The notes: generated by a model not told the origin, from the sequence alone. 5,989 nt of DNA from Candidatus Heimdallarchaeota archaeon (GCA_016839985.1 JAEOTG010000184.1:1-5989); one strand, 5' to 3'; shown: positions 1-5,929, numbered from the stretch's first letter. Numbers and translations are program-made.

Positions 1-2
1 AA

Positions 3-131
3 TACCAGATAGGGATAAATCCTGGAAAAGGAGAGGGTGTTGTTAGGGCTTCATTATATATTTATAACACTATGAATGAGGTTGATATATTTCTAACAGA
101 ATTGGAGAATTTTGCTAAAGTAATAGATTAA
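3..131 (+). CDS. Cysteine desulfurase-like (SufS/Csd, class V aminotransferase), C-terminal end only
   Basis: This is the last 42 codons of a gene that begins outside the window; the reading frame is open from base 3 to the TAA at 129-131. The segment RASLYIYNT followed by NEVDIFLTELE resembles the C-terminal end of SufS/Csd-type PLP-dependent cysteine desulfurases, where an RAS-x-x-x-YNT-x-x-x-(V/I)D pattern lies about 15 residues after the catalytic cysteine loop. The Arg of that pattern binds the substrate carboxylate in the family. The cysteine itself would lie just off the left edge, so activity and exact subfamily cannot be judged. Family members release sulfur from cysteine for Fe-S cluster or thio-cofactor assembly. 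A different class V aminotransferase is the main alternative. The gene is followed by a T-rich tract and appears unrelated to the genes downstream. Confidence 0.6.
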   Translation, partial: YQIGINPGKGEGVVRASLYIYNTMNEVDIFLTELENFAKVID

Positions 132-132
132 A

Positions 133-164
133 TCTTATTGTTTCACTTCTTTTCCCTACTTTTT
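133..164 (+). terminator. T-rich archaeal-type terminator after the cysteine desulfurase-like gene
   Basis: Directly after the TAA at 129-131 the plus strand is strongly pyrimidine-rich, with several T runs ending in TTTTT around 160-164. Archaeal RNA polymerase can terminate on T tracts without a hairpin, and none is evident here. The position between two genes of the same direction fits. Confidence 0.5.
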
Positions 165-227
165 AGAGAAGCAAGAATTCCAGTAATAAATAGAAATTTG
201 ATGTTTACTATTTTTTGTATATTTGAC

Positions 228-243
228 CGAAACGATTAAAAAA
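228..243 (+). promoter_or_regulatory. Candidate BRE/TATA promoter for the UPF0147 gene
   Basis: A purine-containing CGAAAC (228-233), resembling an archaeal BRE, is followed by an AT-rich box ATTAAAAAA (235-243). A start about 25 bases downstream would fall near 265 and give a leader of roughly 30 bases including the Shine-Dalgarno site. The rest of 165-293 shows no open frame that I can support. A second AT-rich stretch near 266-271 is too close to the ATG to leave room for the Shine-Dalgarno site in the transcript. Confidence 0.4.
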
Positions 244-244
244 C

Positions 245-262
245 TATCATGTAGTGATGATA
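245..262. repeat. Perfect 6-bp inverted repeat (TATCAT-N6-ATGATA), possible operator
   Basis: TATCAT (245-250) and ATGATA (257-262) are exact reverse complements separated by GTAGTG. The element starts two bases after the candidate TATA box and ends close to the expected transcription start, the usual place for an archaeal repressor operator. It could equally be chance in AT-rich DNA or a small hairpin near the 5' end of the transcript. Confidence 0.45.
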
Positions 263-281
263 CTGAATATAACTTTTCGTA

Positions 282-287
282 GAGGTG
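282..287 (+). promoter_or_regulatory. Ribosome binding site of the UPF0147 gene, deciding its start
   Basis: GAGGTG matches the archaeal anti-Shine-Dalgarno sequence and lies 6 bases before the ATG at 294. The in-frame GTG at 285 is part of this site, so it is very unlikely to be the start codon. Confidence 0.8.
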
Positions 288-293
288 TTTAAA

Positions 294-566
294 ATGAGCG
301 ATGAGACCCTCGAACAAATAAACGAAGCAATTCATTTATTAGAGAGAATAAGTGAGGATACAACAGTACCTCGGAATATTAGAAGAGCTGCAACTAACTC
401 GCTAGAGATAATAAGAGAACCAGACCCTGAACTTAGTTTAGCTGTAAAAGCAAACAATGCGATAGAAATTCTTGATGAAATATCTCAGGATCCAAATTGT
501 CCAGCTCATGCTAGAACAATGTTGTTGCAAATCATTACTCTTCTTGAAATAACAGATTTTGGTTAA
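294..566 (+). CDS. UPF0147 family protein (archaeal, function unknown)
   Basis: The product is 90 residues from the ATG at 294, a normal length for UPF0147, a small family known from archaea and without an established function. The family hallmark TTVPRNIRRAA is at residues 23-33, and DEISQDPNCPAHAR is at 61-74. It looks soluble and all-helical, with no signal peptide or membrane segment. The two halves resemble each other: residues 15-40 and 59-84 share a pattern of hydrophobic-hydrophobic-acidic, then IS-x-D, then Pro three residues on and Arg four after that, suggesting a duplicated helical hairpin. The ATG is chosen because GAGGTG sits 6 bases upstream and overlaps the alternative GTG at 285. 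The gene has its own candidate promoter and terminator and converges on the amino-sugar genes, so neighbours say little about its job. Confidence 0.9.
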   Translation: MSDETLEQINEAIHLLERISEDTTVPRNIRRAATNSLEIIREPDPELSLAVKANNAIEILDEISQDPNCPAHARTMLLQIITLLEITDFG

Positions 567-569
567 ACT

Positions 570-597
570 AAAAACGGAGCTATAGGGAATTACCCAT
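570..597 (-). terminator. Terminator of the minus-strand amino-sugar gene cluster
   Basis: Read on the minus strand, an imperfect hairpin (TAT GGG, loop TAATT, CCC, one bulged base, then ATA; 597 down to about 582) is followed by GCTCCG and then TTTTT (574-570). It is the first T tract after the TGA at 637-639. The stem is short, so the T tract is probably the main signal. Confidence 0.45.
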
Positions 598-598
598 A

Positions 599-627
599 CT
601 TGCTCTCTTTTTCTTTCTTGCTCTCTT
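599..627 (+). terminator. Pyrimidine-rich terminator of the UPF0147 gene, containing an 11-bp direct repeat
   Basis: About 33 bases after the UPF0147 stop, the plus strand is almost pure T and C. CTTGCTCTCTT occurs exactly twice (599-609 and 617-627), separated by TTCTTT-type sequence. The T/C-rich run fits archaeal factor-independent termination and ends just before the stop codon of the convergent gene at 637. Confidence 0.45.
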
Positions 628-636
628 GATCTAAAA

Positions 637-1869
637 TCATAATTCATAATCTTCTTCAACAGTACTTCCAGGTTTTATTGTACTACCAGATGCAATTTTC
701 CTTCCTGGAAAGATTAACGAATTAACTCCTATTTCGCAATTATCACCGATTATTGCTCCAAGTTTCATGAAACCGGTTTTTAATTCCTTCTTGTTAATTG
801 TCATGGTTATTTCTTTTATTGGTGTTTCAGTATTTACAGTGGTAACTCCTGAAGAAAGAATTGTATTTTGTCCTATTATACTATCTCCAACGTAGCAAAG
901 ACCATAAATTTTAGCACCTCTGAATAATACAGAGTTTTTCACTTCACTTCCAAAGCCTATTATTGATTCTCTCCCAATAGAACAATGGTCTCTAATTAAA
1001 ACATTATTGCCTACATATGTGTCTGGTCCAATGTATAAAGGCCCATTTAAAACGGATCCAGAAGAGATGACAACATTCTCTCCAATAATAACAGCGTTCT
1101 TTATTTCCACATTTGGTTCAAGTGTAACATCTTTAGATATTCTTGATTCCTTAACTTTAGATAATAACATTCTATTTGCTTCTATTATGTTCCAAGGCTT
1201 TCCAATATCAATCCATTCTTTTTCCCAAATAGCAGCAGCTACTTTATCTCCTTTCTCTATTCTATTATTAATAGCTTGACCTAGAGAGATTTGTTTCTTA
1301 ACTTCTTCGAATATTTCAGTTCGCACTATAAAGCATCCAGCATCAACATAGTTGCTGTGTGATGGATCTTCTTTAGGAATTCCTGCTTTATTTACCATGC
1401 CCATTGAGTTAATATCAACAATACCAAAATCACCAGTATCTCCTTGTAAAGTTAAAGTCATAGCCATATCTGCTTGTGTATTTTCAAAAGCATTCAAAGC
1501 TCTTTGAATTAATCCTTTCTCTGAAACAATATCACCAAAAAGCAACAAAAACTCTGTTTCGTTTTTAACATAATCTTCAGCAGCTAAAAATGCGGATTGA
1601 ATACCTTCTTTATCACCTTGATCAGCATAACGAATGCATACATCAAGGTCACTTCCTTTTTTGAAATAATCCTTAATTTGATCCCCTTTATACCCAGTAA
1701 CAATGATGATATCTGTTAAACCCATCTCTTTGAGTTCTTCAATAATATATTGCAAAATAGGTTTACCCAAGAGAGTAATCATGGGTTTAGGACGGGTTTG
1801 AGTTAAAGGAAATAAATCTAGACCTTTTCCTCCAGCTAAAATAACGGCTTTCATTCTTGTTCTACTCAT
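637..1869 (-). CDS. GlmU-like bifunctional-type sugar-1-phosphate nucleotidylyltransferase/acetyltransferase with altered active-site motifs
   Basis: The product has 410 residues in two domains, as in archaeal ST0452/GlmU-type proteins. Residues 6-236 form a nucleotidyltransferase domain: KAVILAGGKG (7-16), RPKPM (26-30, catalytic Lys28), GD (112-113) and WIDIGKPW (219-226) ending in EANRMLL. Residues 240-405 are a left-handed beta-helix of hexapeptide repeats with YVGDS (326-330), Asn346 and a final helix turn. Such enzymes acetylate GlcN-1-P and join it to UTP to give UDP-GlcNAc. Here, however, the signature GTRL is GLDL (Asp18 replaces Arg), the EKP motif reads GIP (163-165), and the acetyltransferase His (His308 in ST0452) is Gly323. 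The fold is secure, but the standard activities are doubtful. The ATG at 1869 has GGTG 9 bases upstream; an internal ATG at 1854 (Met6) is nearer the family's usual start but lacks such a site. It lies 45 bases after glmS and is probably cotranscribed with it. Confidence 0.85.
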   Translation of the reverse strand: MSRTRMKAVILAGGKGLDLFPLTQTRPKPMITLLGKPILQYIIEELKEMGLTDIIIVTGYKGDQIKDYFKKGSDLDVCIRYADQGDKEGIQSAFLAAEDYVKNETEFLLLFGDIVSEKGLIQRALNAFENTQADMAMTLTLQGDTGDFGIVDINSMGMVNKAGIPKEDPSHSNYVDAGCFIVRTEIFEEVKKQISLGQAINNRIEKGDKVAAAIWEKEWIDIGKPWNIIEANRMLLSKVKESRISKDVTLEPNVEIKNAVIIGENVVISSGSVLNGPLYIGPDTYVGNNVLIRDHCSIGRESIIGFGSEVKNSVLFRGAKIYGLCYVGDSIIGQNTILSSGVTTVNTETPIKEITMTINKKELKTGFMKLGAIIGDNCEIGVNSLIFPGRKIASGSTIKPGSTVEEDYEL

Positions 1870-1878
1870 GAATTATTA

Positions 1879-1882
1879 CACC
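1879..1882 (-). promoter_or_regulatory. Ribosome binding site of the GlmU-like gene, supporting the ATG at 1869
   Basis: GGTG on the minus strand, 9 bases before the ATG at 1869, matches part of the archaeal Shine-Dalgarno consensus. The alternative ATG at 1854 has only AGTAGAACAAGA in front of it and no comparable site. Confidence 0.45.
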
Positions 1883-1914
1883 AATATATCTTTTTTTTCC
1901 TTCTATCTATTTAA

Positions 1915-3741
1915 TTAGAGAACTGTTACAGATTTTGAGAGATTTCTAGGCTGATCCGGCGAGTATCCTCTTCTCACTGCCGTATAATATGCCAACAACT
2001 GTAACGGTACCACGTATGGTATTGTTGAGAACATTTCTGAATATCCTTTTGGTATTTCGAATTTCCATTTCACTAGTTCTTCCATTTCTTTGTCTCCTTC
2101 CTCCAGCACTGCTATTGCAGTCGCTCCTCTCGCTTTCATTTCCATTATGTTTCCTACTATTAGCTTACGTGTTTGATCCTGTGGTGTGACAAATACTACA
2201 GGATAATCTTCTTCAACTAAAGCAATTGGTCCATGTTTTGATTCTCCTGCTGGATATGCTTCACTATGAATGTATGCTATTTCTTTCATCTTCAATGCTC
2301 CTTCTCGAGCTGTTTGAAGGTTTAGAGAGCGAGCAAGATAGAAACTACTATTCTTCTTTGCAAACCATGAAGCTATATGATTTGCTCTTGCTTCATTATG
2401 GACAATGGTCTGTTTAACGATGGATGGAATATTTTTGAAATTTGTTCGATACATTTCGTACTCATCATTATCCAATTCTCCAGAAATTTTTCCTAATTCT
2501 AGTCCTATATCCCACATAGCTAATGTTTGAGCTGTGTAGGTTTTTGTAGCAGCTACTCCAATCTCTGGACCTGCATAAAGATATAAAACTTCATCAGAGT
2601 GCCTTGTTACAGTACTTCCTACTATGTTAACAGCTGATAAAATCGTTGCTCCGAGCTCTCGAGCGTTTTTAATAGCCATAATCGTATCCATCGTTTCTCC
2701 ACTTTGGCTAACTGGGACAATAACTGTTTTTTCGTCAATAAGGTTTTTAATCAATTCATATTCTGATGCTATTACTGAACTGCAAGGTTTTTTTACAAAT
2801 CTTCGAATAAGATTCTGTCCAGTTAAAGTAGAATAATGTGCTGTTCCTGCTGCAAGAAGAAAAACTTTTTCAGCTTCGTATATCTTTTCCGCAATTTTAA
2901 GAATTGATGGCTGTTCAATTCGGATATAATCAGCTAGTGTGTTTGGTTGTTCATGAATTTCTTTAAGCATAAAATGTGGAAATCCTGCCTTCTGAGCCAT
3001 TTCTGGTTTCCAAGATACAGTGTATGGTTTTCTTGTGATTGTTTCTCCAGTTTTTAGATCTATTATTTCGTAATTATCCTTTGAAATGGTAACAAACTCA
3101 TCATCATGAAGAAGAACAACTTCTTGAGTATAGGAGAGAAAAGCTGGGATATCCGATGCGCAAAACATTCGATTATCGTTTATACCTATGACCAAGGGGC
3201 TATCTTTTTTAGCGCAAAAAATCTTATCAGGTTCCAAAGTTGATATAACACAAATACCATAAGTTCCTTCAATTCTTTCAACAGTCTTAATTATAGCTTC
3301 TTCCAGTGAAACCTTCTCTTCTTCAAGAAATTGTTCAATCAGATGTGGTAAAACCTCAGTATCAGTTTCAGACTGAAAAACATGACCTTGTTCTAGTAAT
3401 TCATTTTTTAATTGTTGAAAATTTTCTATAATTCCATTATGGATTACTGAAATTTGTTTTTTACAGTCAACATGTGGATGCGCATTTTCCTTACTAGGGG
3501 GTCCATGAGTTGCCCATCTAGTGTGTCCTATTGCTACTCTCCCTTTTATGGAATCTAAATCAATTTTCTCTAAAACCTCCGCGATTTTTCCTTCATCCTT
3601 AACTATTATGAGCTCACCATTTGCAACTGAAGCAACTCCTACACTATCATAACCACGATACTCTAGTTTTGTTAGAGCCTCAATTATTTCGTTTCCAATT
3701 TTCGATTCCGTTTGCTGAATAATTCCAACTATACCACACAT
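1915..3741 (-). CDS. glmS: Glutamine--fructose-6-phosphate aminotransferase (isomerizing)
   Basis: GlmS converts fructose-6-phosphate and glutamine to glucosamine-6-phosphate and glutamate in the cytoplasm, the first committed step of UDP-GlcNAc synthesis. The 608 residues match the usual length. The N-terminal class II glutaminase begins MCGIVG, so Met removal exposes the nucleophilic Cys2; HTRWATHG (73-80), HNGIIEN (101-107, oxyanion Asn102/Gly103) and SETDTE (124-129) follow. Two SIS domains carry SQSGET, EIGVAATKTYTAQ, ESKHGPIAL (His503) and DQPRNLSKSVTVL at the end, with Lys603 at the Schiff-base position. All key residues are present; the last residue is Leu where many homologues have Glu. 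The ATG at 3741 is chosen because an in-frame GTG at 3750 would add three residues before the Met-Cys pair and block exposure of the N-terminal Cys. It stands between the isomerase that makes its substrate and the GlmU-like gene. Confidence 0.97.
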   Translation of the reverse strand: MCGIVGIIQQTESKIGNEIIEALTKLEYRGYDSVGVASVANGELIIVKDEGKIAEVLEKIDLDSIKGRVAIGHTRWATHGPPSKENAHPHVDCKKQISVIHNGIIENFQQLKNELLEQGHVFQSETDTEVLPHLIEQFLEEEKVSLEEAIIKTVERIEGTYGICVISTLEPDKIFCAKKDSPLVIGINDNRMFCASDIPAFLSYTQEVVLLHDDEFVTISKDNYEIIDLKTGETITRKPYTVSWKPEMAQKAGFPHFMLKEIHEQPNTLADYIRIEQPSILKIAEKIYEAEKVFLLAAGTAHYSTLTGQNLIRRFVKKPCSSVIASEYELIKNLIDEKTVIVPVSQSGETMDTIMAIKNARELGATILSAVNIVGSTVTRHSDEVLYLYAGPEIGVAATKTYTAQTLAMWDIGLELGKISGELDNDEYEMYRTNFKNIPSIVKQTIVHNEARANHIASWFAKKNSSFYLARSLNLQTAREGALKMKEIAYIHSEAYPAGESKHGPIALVEEDYPVVFVTPQDQTRKLIVGNIMEMKARGATAIAVLEEGDKEMEELVKWKFEIPKGYSEMFSTIPYVVPLQLLAYYTAVRRGYSPDQPRNLSKSVTVL

Positions 3742-3774
3742 ATGCAACACTTAGTTATGATTTTTAACAATAGC

Positions 3775-3788
3775 TAATTTATTTTCAC
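3775..3788 (-). promoter_or_regulatory. Possible internal BRE/TATA promoter for glmS
   Basis: On the minus strand GTGAAA (3788-3783) is followed by ATAAATTA (3782-3775). A start about 25 bases on would be near 3753, leaving a leader of about 12 bases before the ATG at 3741. The 85-base gap between the isomerase gene and glmS is the largest in the cluster, which leaves room for a promoter. AT-rich DNA makes such matches common. Confidence 0.3.
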
Positions 3789-3826
3789 TGTTTTTTACTC
3801 TAAAATAGTTAAAAACTTTTTTATTA

Positions 3827-4960
3827 TTAAAGTTTACTATTTATTTCACCCTTTAACCTATCAACAATATTTGCTTTCTTCTTTATTTGAGCCTTCAAAG
3901 TATCAATACTGGGTGTTATTGATGGATCAACTTCATAAAGAATTGCTAAATATATACTAACAAAATCGATGAGATAAGTTGAACTAAATTGTTTAGCTAA
4001 TTTTGTTTTACCTTTTGGATAAACCTCAAGAATCTTTTCTGTTTCTTTTGAGATTAGTTTTATTGTTTCTTCAATTCTTACTTTTATCGACTTTGATTCC
4101 TCTCTATCTCTAAAGAAAACAAATGTTGTGTCATTTAGCGTTTTATTAGGATTATCTACTACTACTATTCCATTATGATTTTGCTCAGGTAATTCCTCAT
4201 AAACTGCTAAAATCTTGCTATTTTCATTTAGCTCTGATTTAGCTCGATAGGCAATAGAAGAATAGAAAGTATGACCTATAAAAACAGGAAGTGTGTTGAA
4301 TAAACCGAGAGCAATTTGCTTAGAGATATTATCATTGATAGTTTTTTCTGGTGAGTACTCTAGTGCTAGATTCTGGAGTAGTTGTTCTGTTTCATTAATA
4401 TCTTGATCCATTTTATTGATAAGCTCAAATCTTTCTAGAATTGATATTAGGGAGATATATATTAAAGGAAAAGCAGTTCTTGGAGGTAATCCTTCTTTAA
4501 TTTTTATGTGGGGAATTCCAATCTGATTAGAAAATGCTTCCAAATAACCACTAGAGGAAATTGAAATAATCATAGCTTCCTTTAACAAAGCTTTGTAAAA
4601 GCTAGAAAGTGTTTCTTCAGTATTTCCTGAATAACTAATACATATAACAAGAGTATCTTCATCTACAAACTGTGGGATATCGTATTCTCGATTAATTATT
4701 ACGGGAATAGATAAATCGTTTTTGAATAATTGACTAAGATAATCACCTGCAATTGCAGAACCTCCCATTCCGCAGATTACTATGTTTTTTGGTTTCCTAA
4801 AATCAACTTTCTTCTTATTCCACTGAAAGCTAGTTGAAATGTCTAATTTCAAACTTTCTTCTCTAGCTTCTTTAATATATGAATACCAATTTACCATAAC
4901 ATCAATTTGATTTGATTTATCATATTGTTCTATTGTTTTTATATCATCTAAATCTATCAT
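3827..4960 (-). CDS. Bifunctional phosphoglucose/phosphomannose isomerase (SIS family, archaeal PGI/PMI type)
   Basis: The enzyme type interconverts glucose-6-phosphate or mannose-6-phosphate with fructose-6-phosphate, the substrate of the neighbouring GlmS. The 377 residues are slightly longer than crenarchaeal PGI/PMI. The first SIS domain shows GMGGSAIAGD (64-73) and ISYSGNTEET (108-117); then LPPRTAF (158-164), with the conserved Arg161; NENSK (245-249), with Glu246; and PEQNHNGI (258-265), with His262. A C-terminal TLKAQIKKK (354-362) supplies the expected Lys356. These correspond by motif to the Arg, Glu, His and Lys active-site residues described for Pyrobaculum PGI/PMI. No signal peptide or membrane segment is seen. 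The ATG at 4960 has a weak GTGA 7 bases upstream and lies 31 bases after the regulator's stop codon, which suggests cotranscription. A dedicated glucose-6-phosphate isomerase without the mannose activity cannot be excluded. Confidence 0.85.
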   Translation of the reverse strand: MIDLDDIKTIEQYDKSNQIDVMVNWYSYIKEAREESLKLDISTSFQWNKKKVDFRKPKNIVICGMGGSAIAGDYLSQLFKNDLSIPVIINREYDIPQFVDEDTLVICISYSGNTEETLSSFYKALLKEAMIISISSSGYLEAFSNQIGIPHIKIKEGLPPRTAFPLIYISLISILERFELINKMDQDINETEQLLQNLALEYSPEKTINDNISKQIALGLFNTLPVFIGHTFYSSIAYRAKSELNENSKILAVYEELPEQNHNGIVVVDNPNKTLNDTTFVFFRDREESKSIKVRIEETIKLISKETEKILEVYPKGKTKLAKQFSSTYLIDFVSIYLAILYEVDPSITPSIDTLKAQIKKKANIVDRLKGEINSKL

Positions 4961-4991
4961 TTCTATTTCACTTTAAACTAGATTATAATAT

Positions 4992-5798
4992 CTAAACTAC
5001 GTCTTTTCCCTTTTCCCATAAATATTCAAAATTGTTATTGAAAATTTCTATTATACCTGAATTTGAGGAGAAATGAGGACGATATACATATTTTTCTTGA
5101 CGGACAGGTGAAACCCAAATGACAAAAACAACTTGCTCACCATCAACCAAAGTTCCTCTTGCAACAACATTACCATTTGTGATCAACTTAACTCTAGCAC
5201 CCATAGATACTAGATTCTTAGCATTTTGTTTAGATGCTTCATCCTCTACACTCATAAGTACACGAACTAAAACATCTCGTTCAAGTGCTTCTTTTATAGC
5301 GCTCTTAACCTGGTTAAACCAATAGAAAACATTGGTAAAAATACAAATTTCCTTTTCAGCTTTTTCTATTATTTCGATTGTTTTCGTTTCCATTTCACCT
5401 AATGAAGAATATGCTTCAAGTAGTTCATCAGGTTTGATTACTAATTGTGAATGATAATCTGGATCATTAAGAAGAGAAACAATCTCTCTAGAAGCTGCTT
5501 TCATTTTTTGGAATTCTTCTTGATACTCTAGTTCTTTAAATTCAAGAAATTTTTTCATCGCAATTTCAAGATTCAAAGCTTCAAATCTTTTGGGTCTTCC
5601 TGAGATAATGCGAACAAAACCCTTCTTCTCTAAACTTTCTATGGTATCATAGATTCTTGGTGTAGGGATATCTGTCTGTTTGTGAATCTCTTCAGCTGTA
5701 GAGATTGATAATGCAATTAAGGATTTGAGTGTTTTTATTTCATATTGAGTTAGTCCAAGCGATTTTAATTTCATATCAATTTGATCAAGATGAGACAT
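4992..5798 (-). CDS. TrmB-family transcriptional regulator (winged helix plus PLD-like sensor domain)
   Basis: The product is 268 residues from the ATG at 5798. Residues 5-75 form a TrmB winged helix (LGLTQYEIKTLKSL, then the recognition helix TPRIYDTIESLEKKG at 46-60 and the wing SGRPKRFEAL). Residues 80-110 are charged and helical, probably a dimerising coiled coil. Residues 137-262 form a PLD-like sensor domain without the HxK catalytic motif, ending in the typical GIIEIFNNNFEYLWE. It lacks the larger sugar-binding domain of classical TrmB, so its effector is unknown. An in-frame TTG at 5825 would add nine residues, but it lies between the TATA box and the expected transcript start, while the ATG has GGAG 7 bases upstream. 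Placed first in the cluster, it may regulate the isomerase, glmS and GlmU-like genes and itself; this is inferred from position only. Confidence 0.88.
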   Translation of the reverse strand: MSHLDQIDMKLKSLGLTQYEIKTLKSLIALSISTAEEIHKQTDIPTPRIYDTIESLEKKGFVRIISGRPKRFEALNLEIAMKKFLEFKELEYQEEFQKMKAASREIVSLLNDPDYHSQLVIKPDELLEAYSSLGEMETKTIEIIEKAEKEICIFTNVFYWFNQVKSAIKEALERDVLVRVLMSVEDEASKQNAKNLVSMGARVKLITNGNVVARGTLVDGEQVVFVIWVSPVRQEKYVYRPHFSSNSGIIEIFNNNFEYLWEKGKDVV

Positions 5799-5805
5799 GG
5801 TTTTG

Positions 5806-5809
5806 CTCC
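5806..5809 (-). promoter_or_regulatory. Ribosome binding site of the TrmB-like gene, deciding its start
   Basis: GGAG on the minus strand lies 7 bases before the ATG at 5798. No similar site precedes the in-frame TTG at 5825, whose upstream sequence is the TATA box itself. Confidence 0.65.
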
Positions 5810-5831
5810 ATTCTGATTTTTGCAAAGAGAA

Positions 5832-5839
5832 TATATAAA
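5832..5839 (-). promoter_or_regulatory. TATA box of the TrmB-like gene and the cluster behind it
   Basis: The minus strand reads TTTATATA, a near-ideal archaeal TATA box, preceded by GAGCAA. Transcription would start about 25 bases on, near 5810, giving a very short leader of about 12 bases that contains or begins at the GGAG site. This is the best promoter match in the window and the likely main promoter of the amino-sugar genes. Confidence 0.65.
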
Positions 5840-5877
5840 TTGCTCGTATTAGATGCGTTAAAGATAAAATTCATTAA

Positions 5878-5892
5878 CCAAAAACTTAAAAT
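5878..5892 (+). promoter_or_regulatory. Candidate BRE/TATA promoter for tRNA-Val
   Basis: CCAAAAA (5878-5884), BRE-like, precedes CTTAAAAT (5885-5892). A start about 25 bases on, near 5915, would leave a leader of about 15 bases before the tRNA, which is normal for archaea. A closer AT-rich box near 5905-5912 would place the start inside the tRNA and is less likely. Confidence 0.4.
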
Positions 5893-5929
5893 GAAAACAA
5901 CTAGGATAAAACTTGAAATCGAGTAATTA

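Noticed and set aside
285..293. GTG start for the UPF0147 gene, three codons upstream of the ATG
   Set aside because: The GTG is part of the GAGGTG ribosome binding site for the ATG at 294.
438..659. Minus-strand open frame of 73 codons opposite the UPF0147 gene
   Set aside because: It overlaps a well-supported family gene and its T-rich terminator, and its translation resembles no family I know; it looks like a shadow frame.
3742..3750. GTG start for glmS, three codons upstream of Met-Cys
   Set aside because: GlmS needs an N-terminal Cys exposed by Met removal, so translation must begin at the ATG at 3739-3741.
3742..3826. glmS ribozyme or riboswitch in the glmS leader
   Set aside because: The 85-base gap is too short for the bacterial glmS ribozyme and shows no recognisable core; the organism also looks archaeal.
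4982..4989. TATA-like ATTATAAT before the isomerase gene, which would give a leaderless start at 4960
   Set aside because: No BRE-like sequence precedes it, it directly abuts the regulator's stop codon, and a weak GTGA ribosome site argues for a leadered, cotranscribed gene.
5799..5825. TTG start for the TrmB-like gene, nine codons upstream
   Set aside because: It would lie upstream of the predicted transcript start, and it has no ribosome binding site; the ATG at 5798 has GGAG at a good distance.
5822..5843. GCAA...TTGC inverted arms flanking the regulator's TATA box as an operator
   Set aside because: Only four bases per arm are paired cleanly, which is expected by chance in AT-rich DNA.
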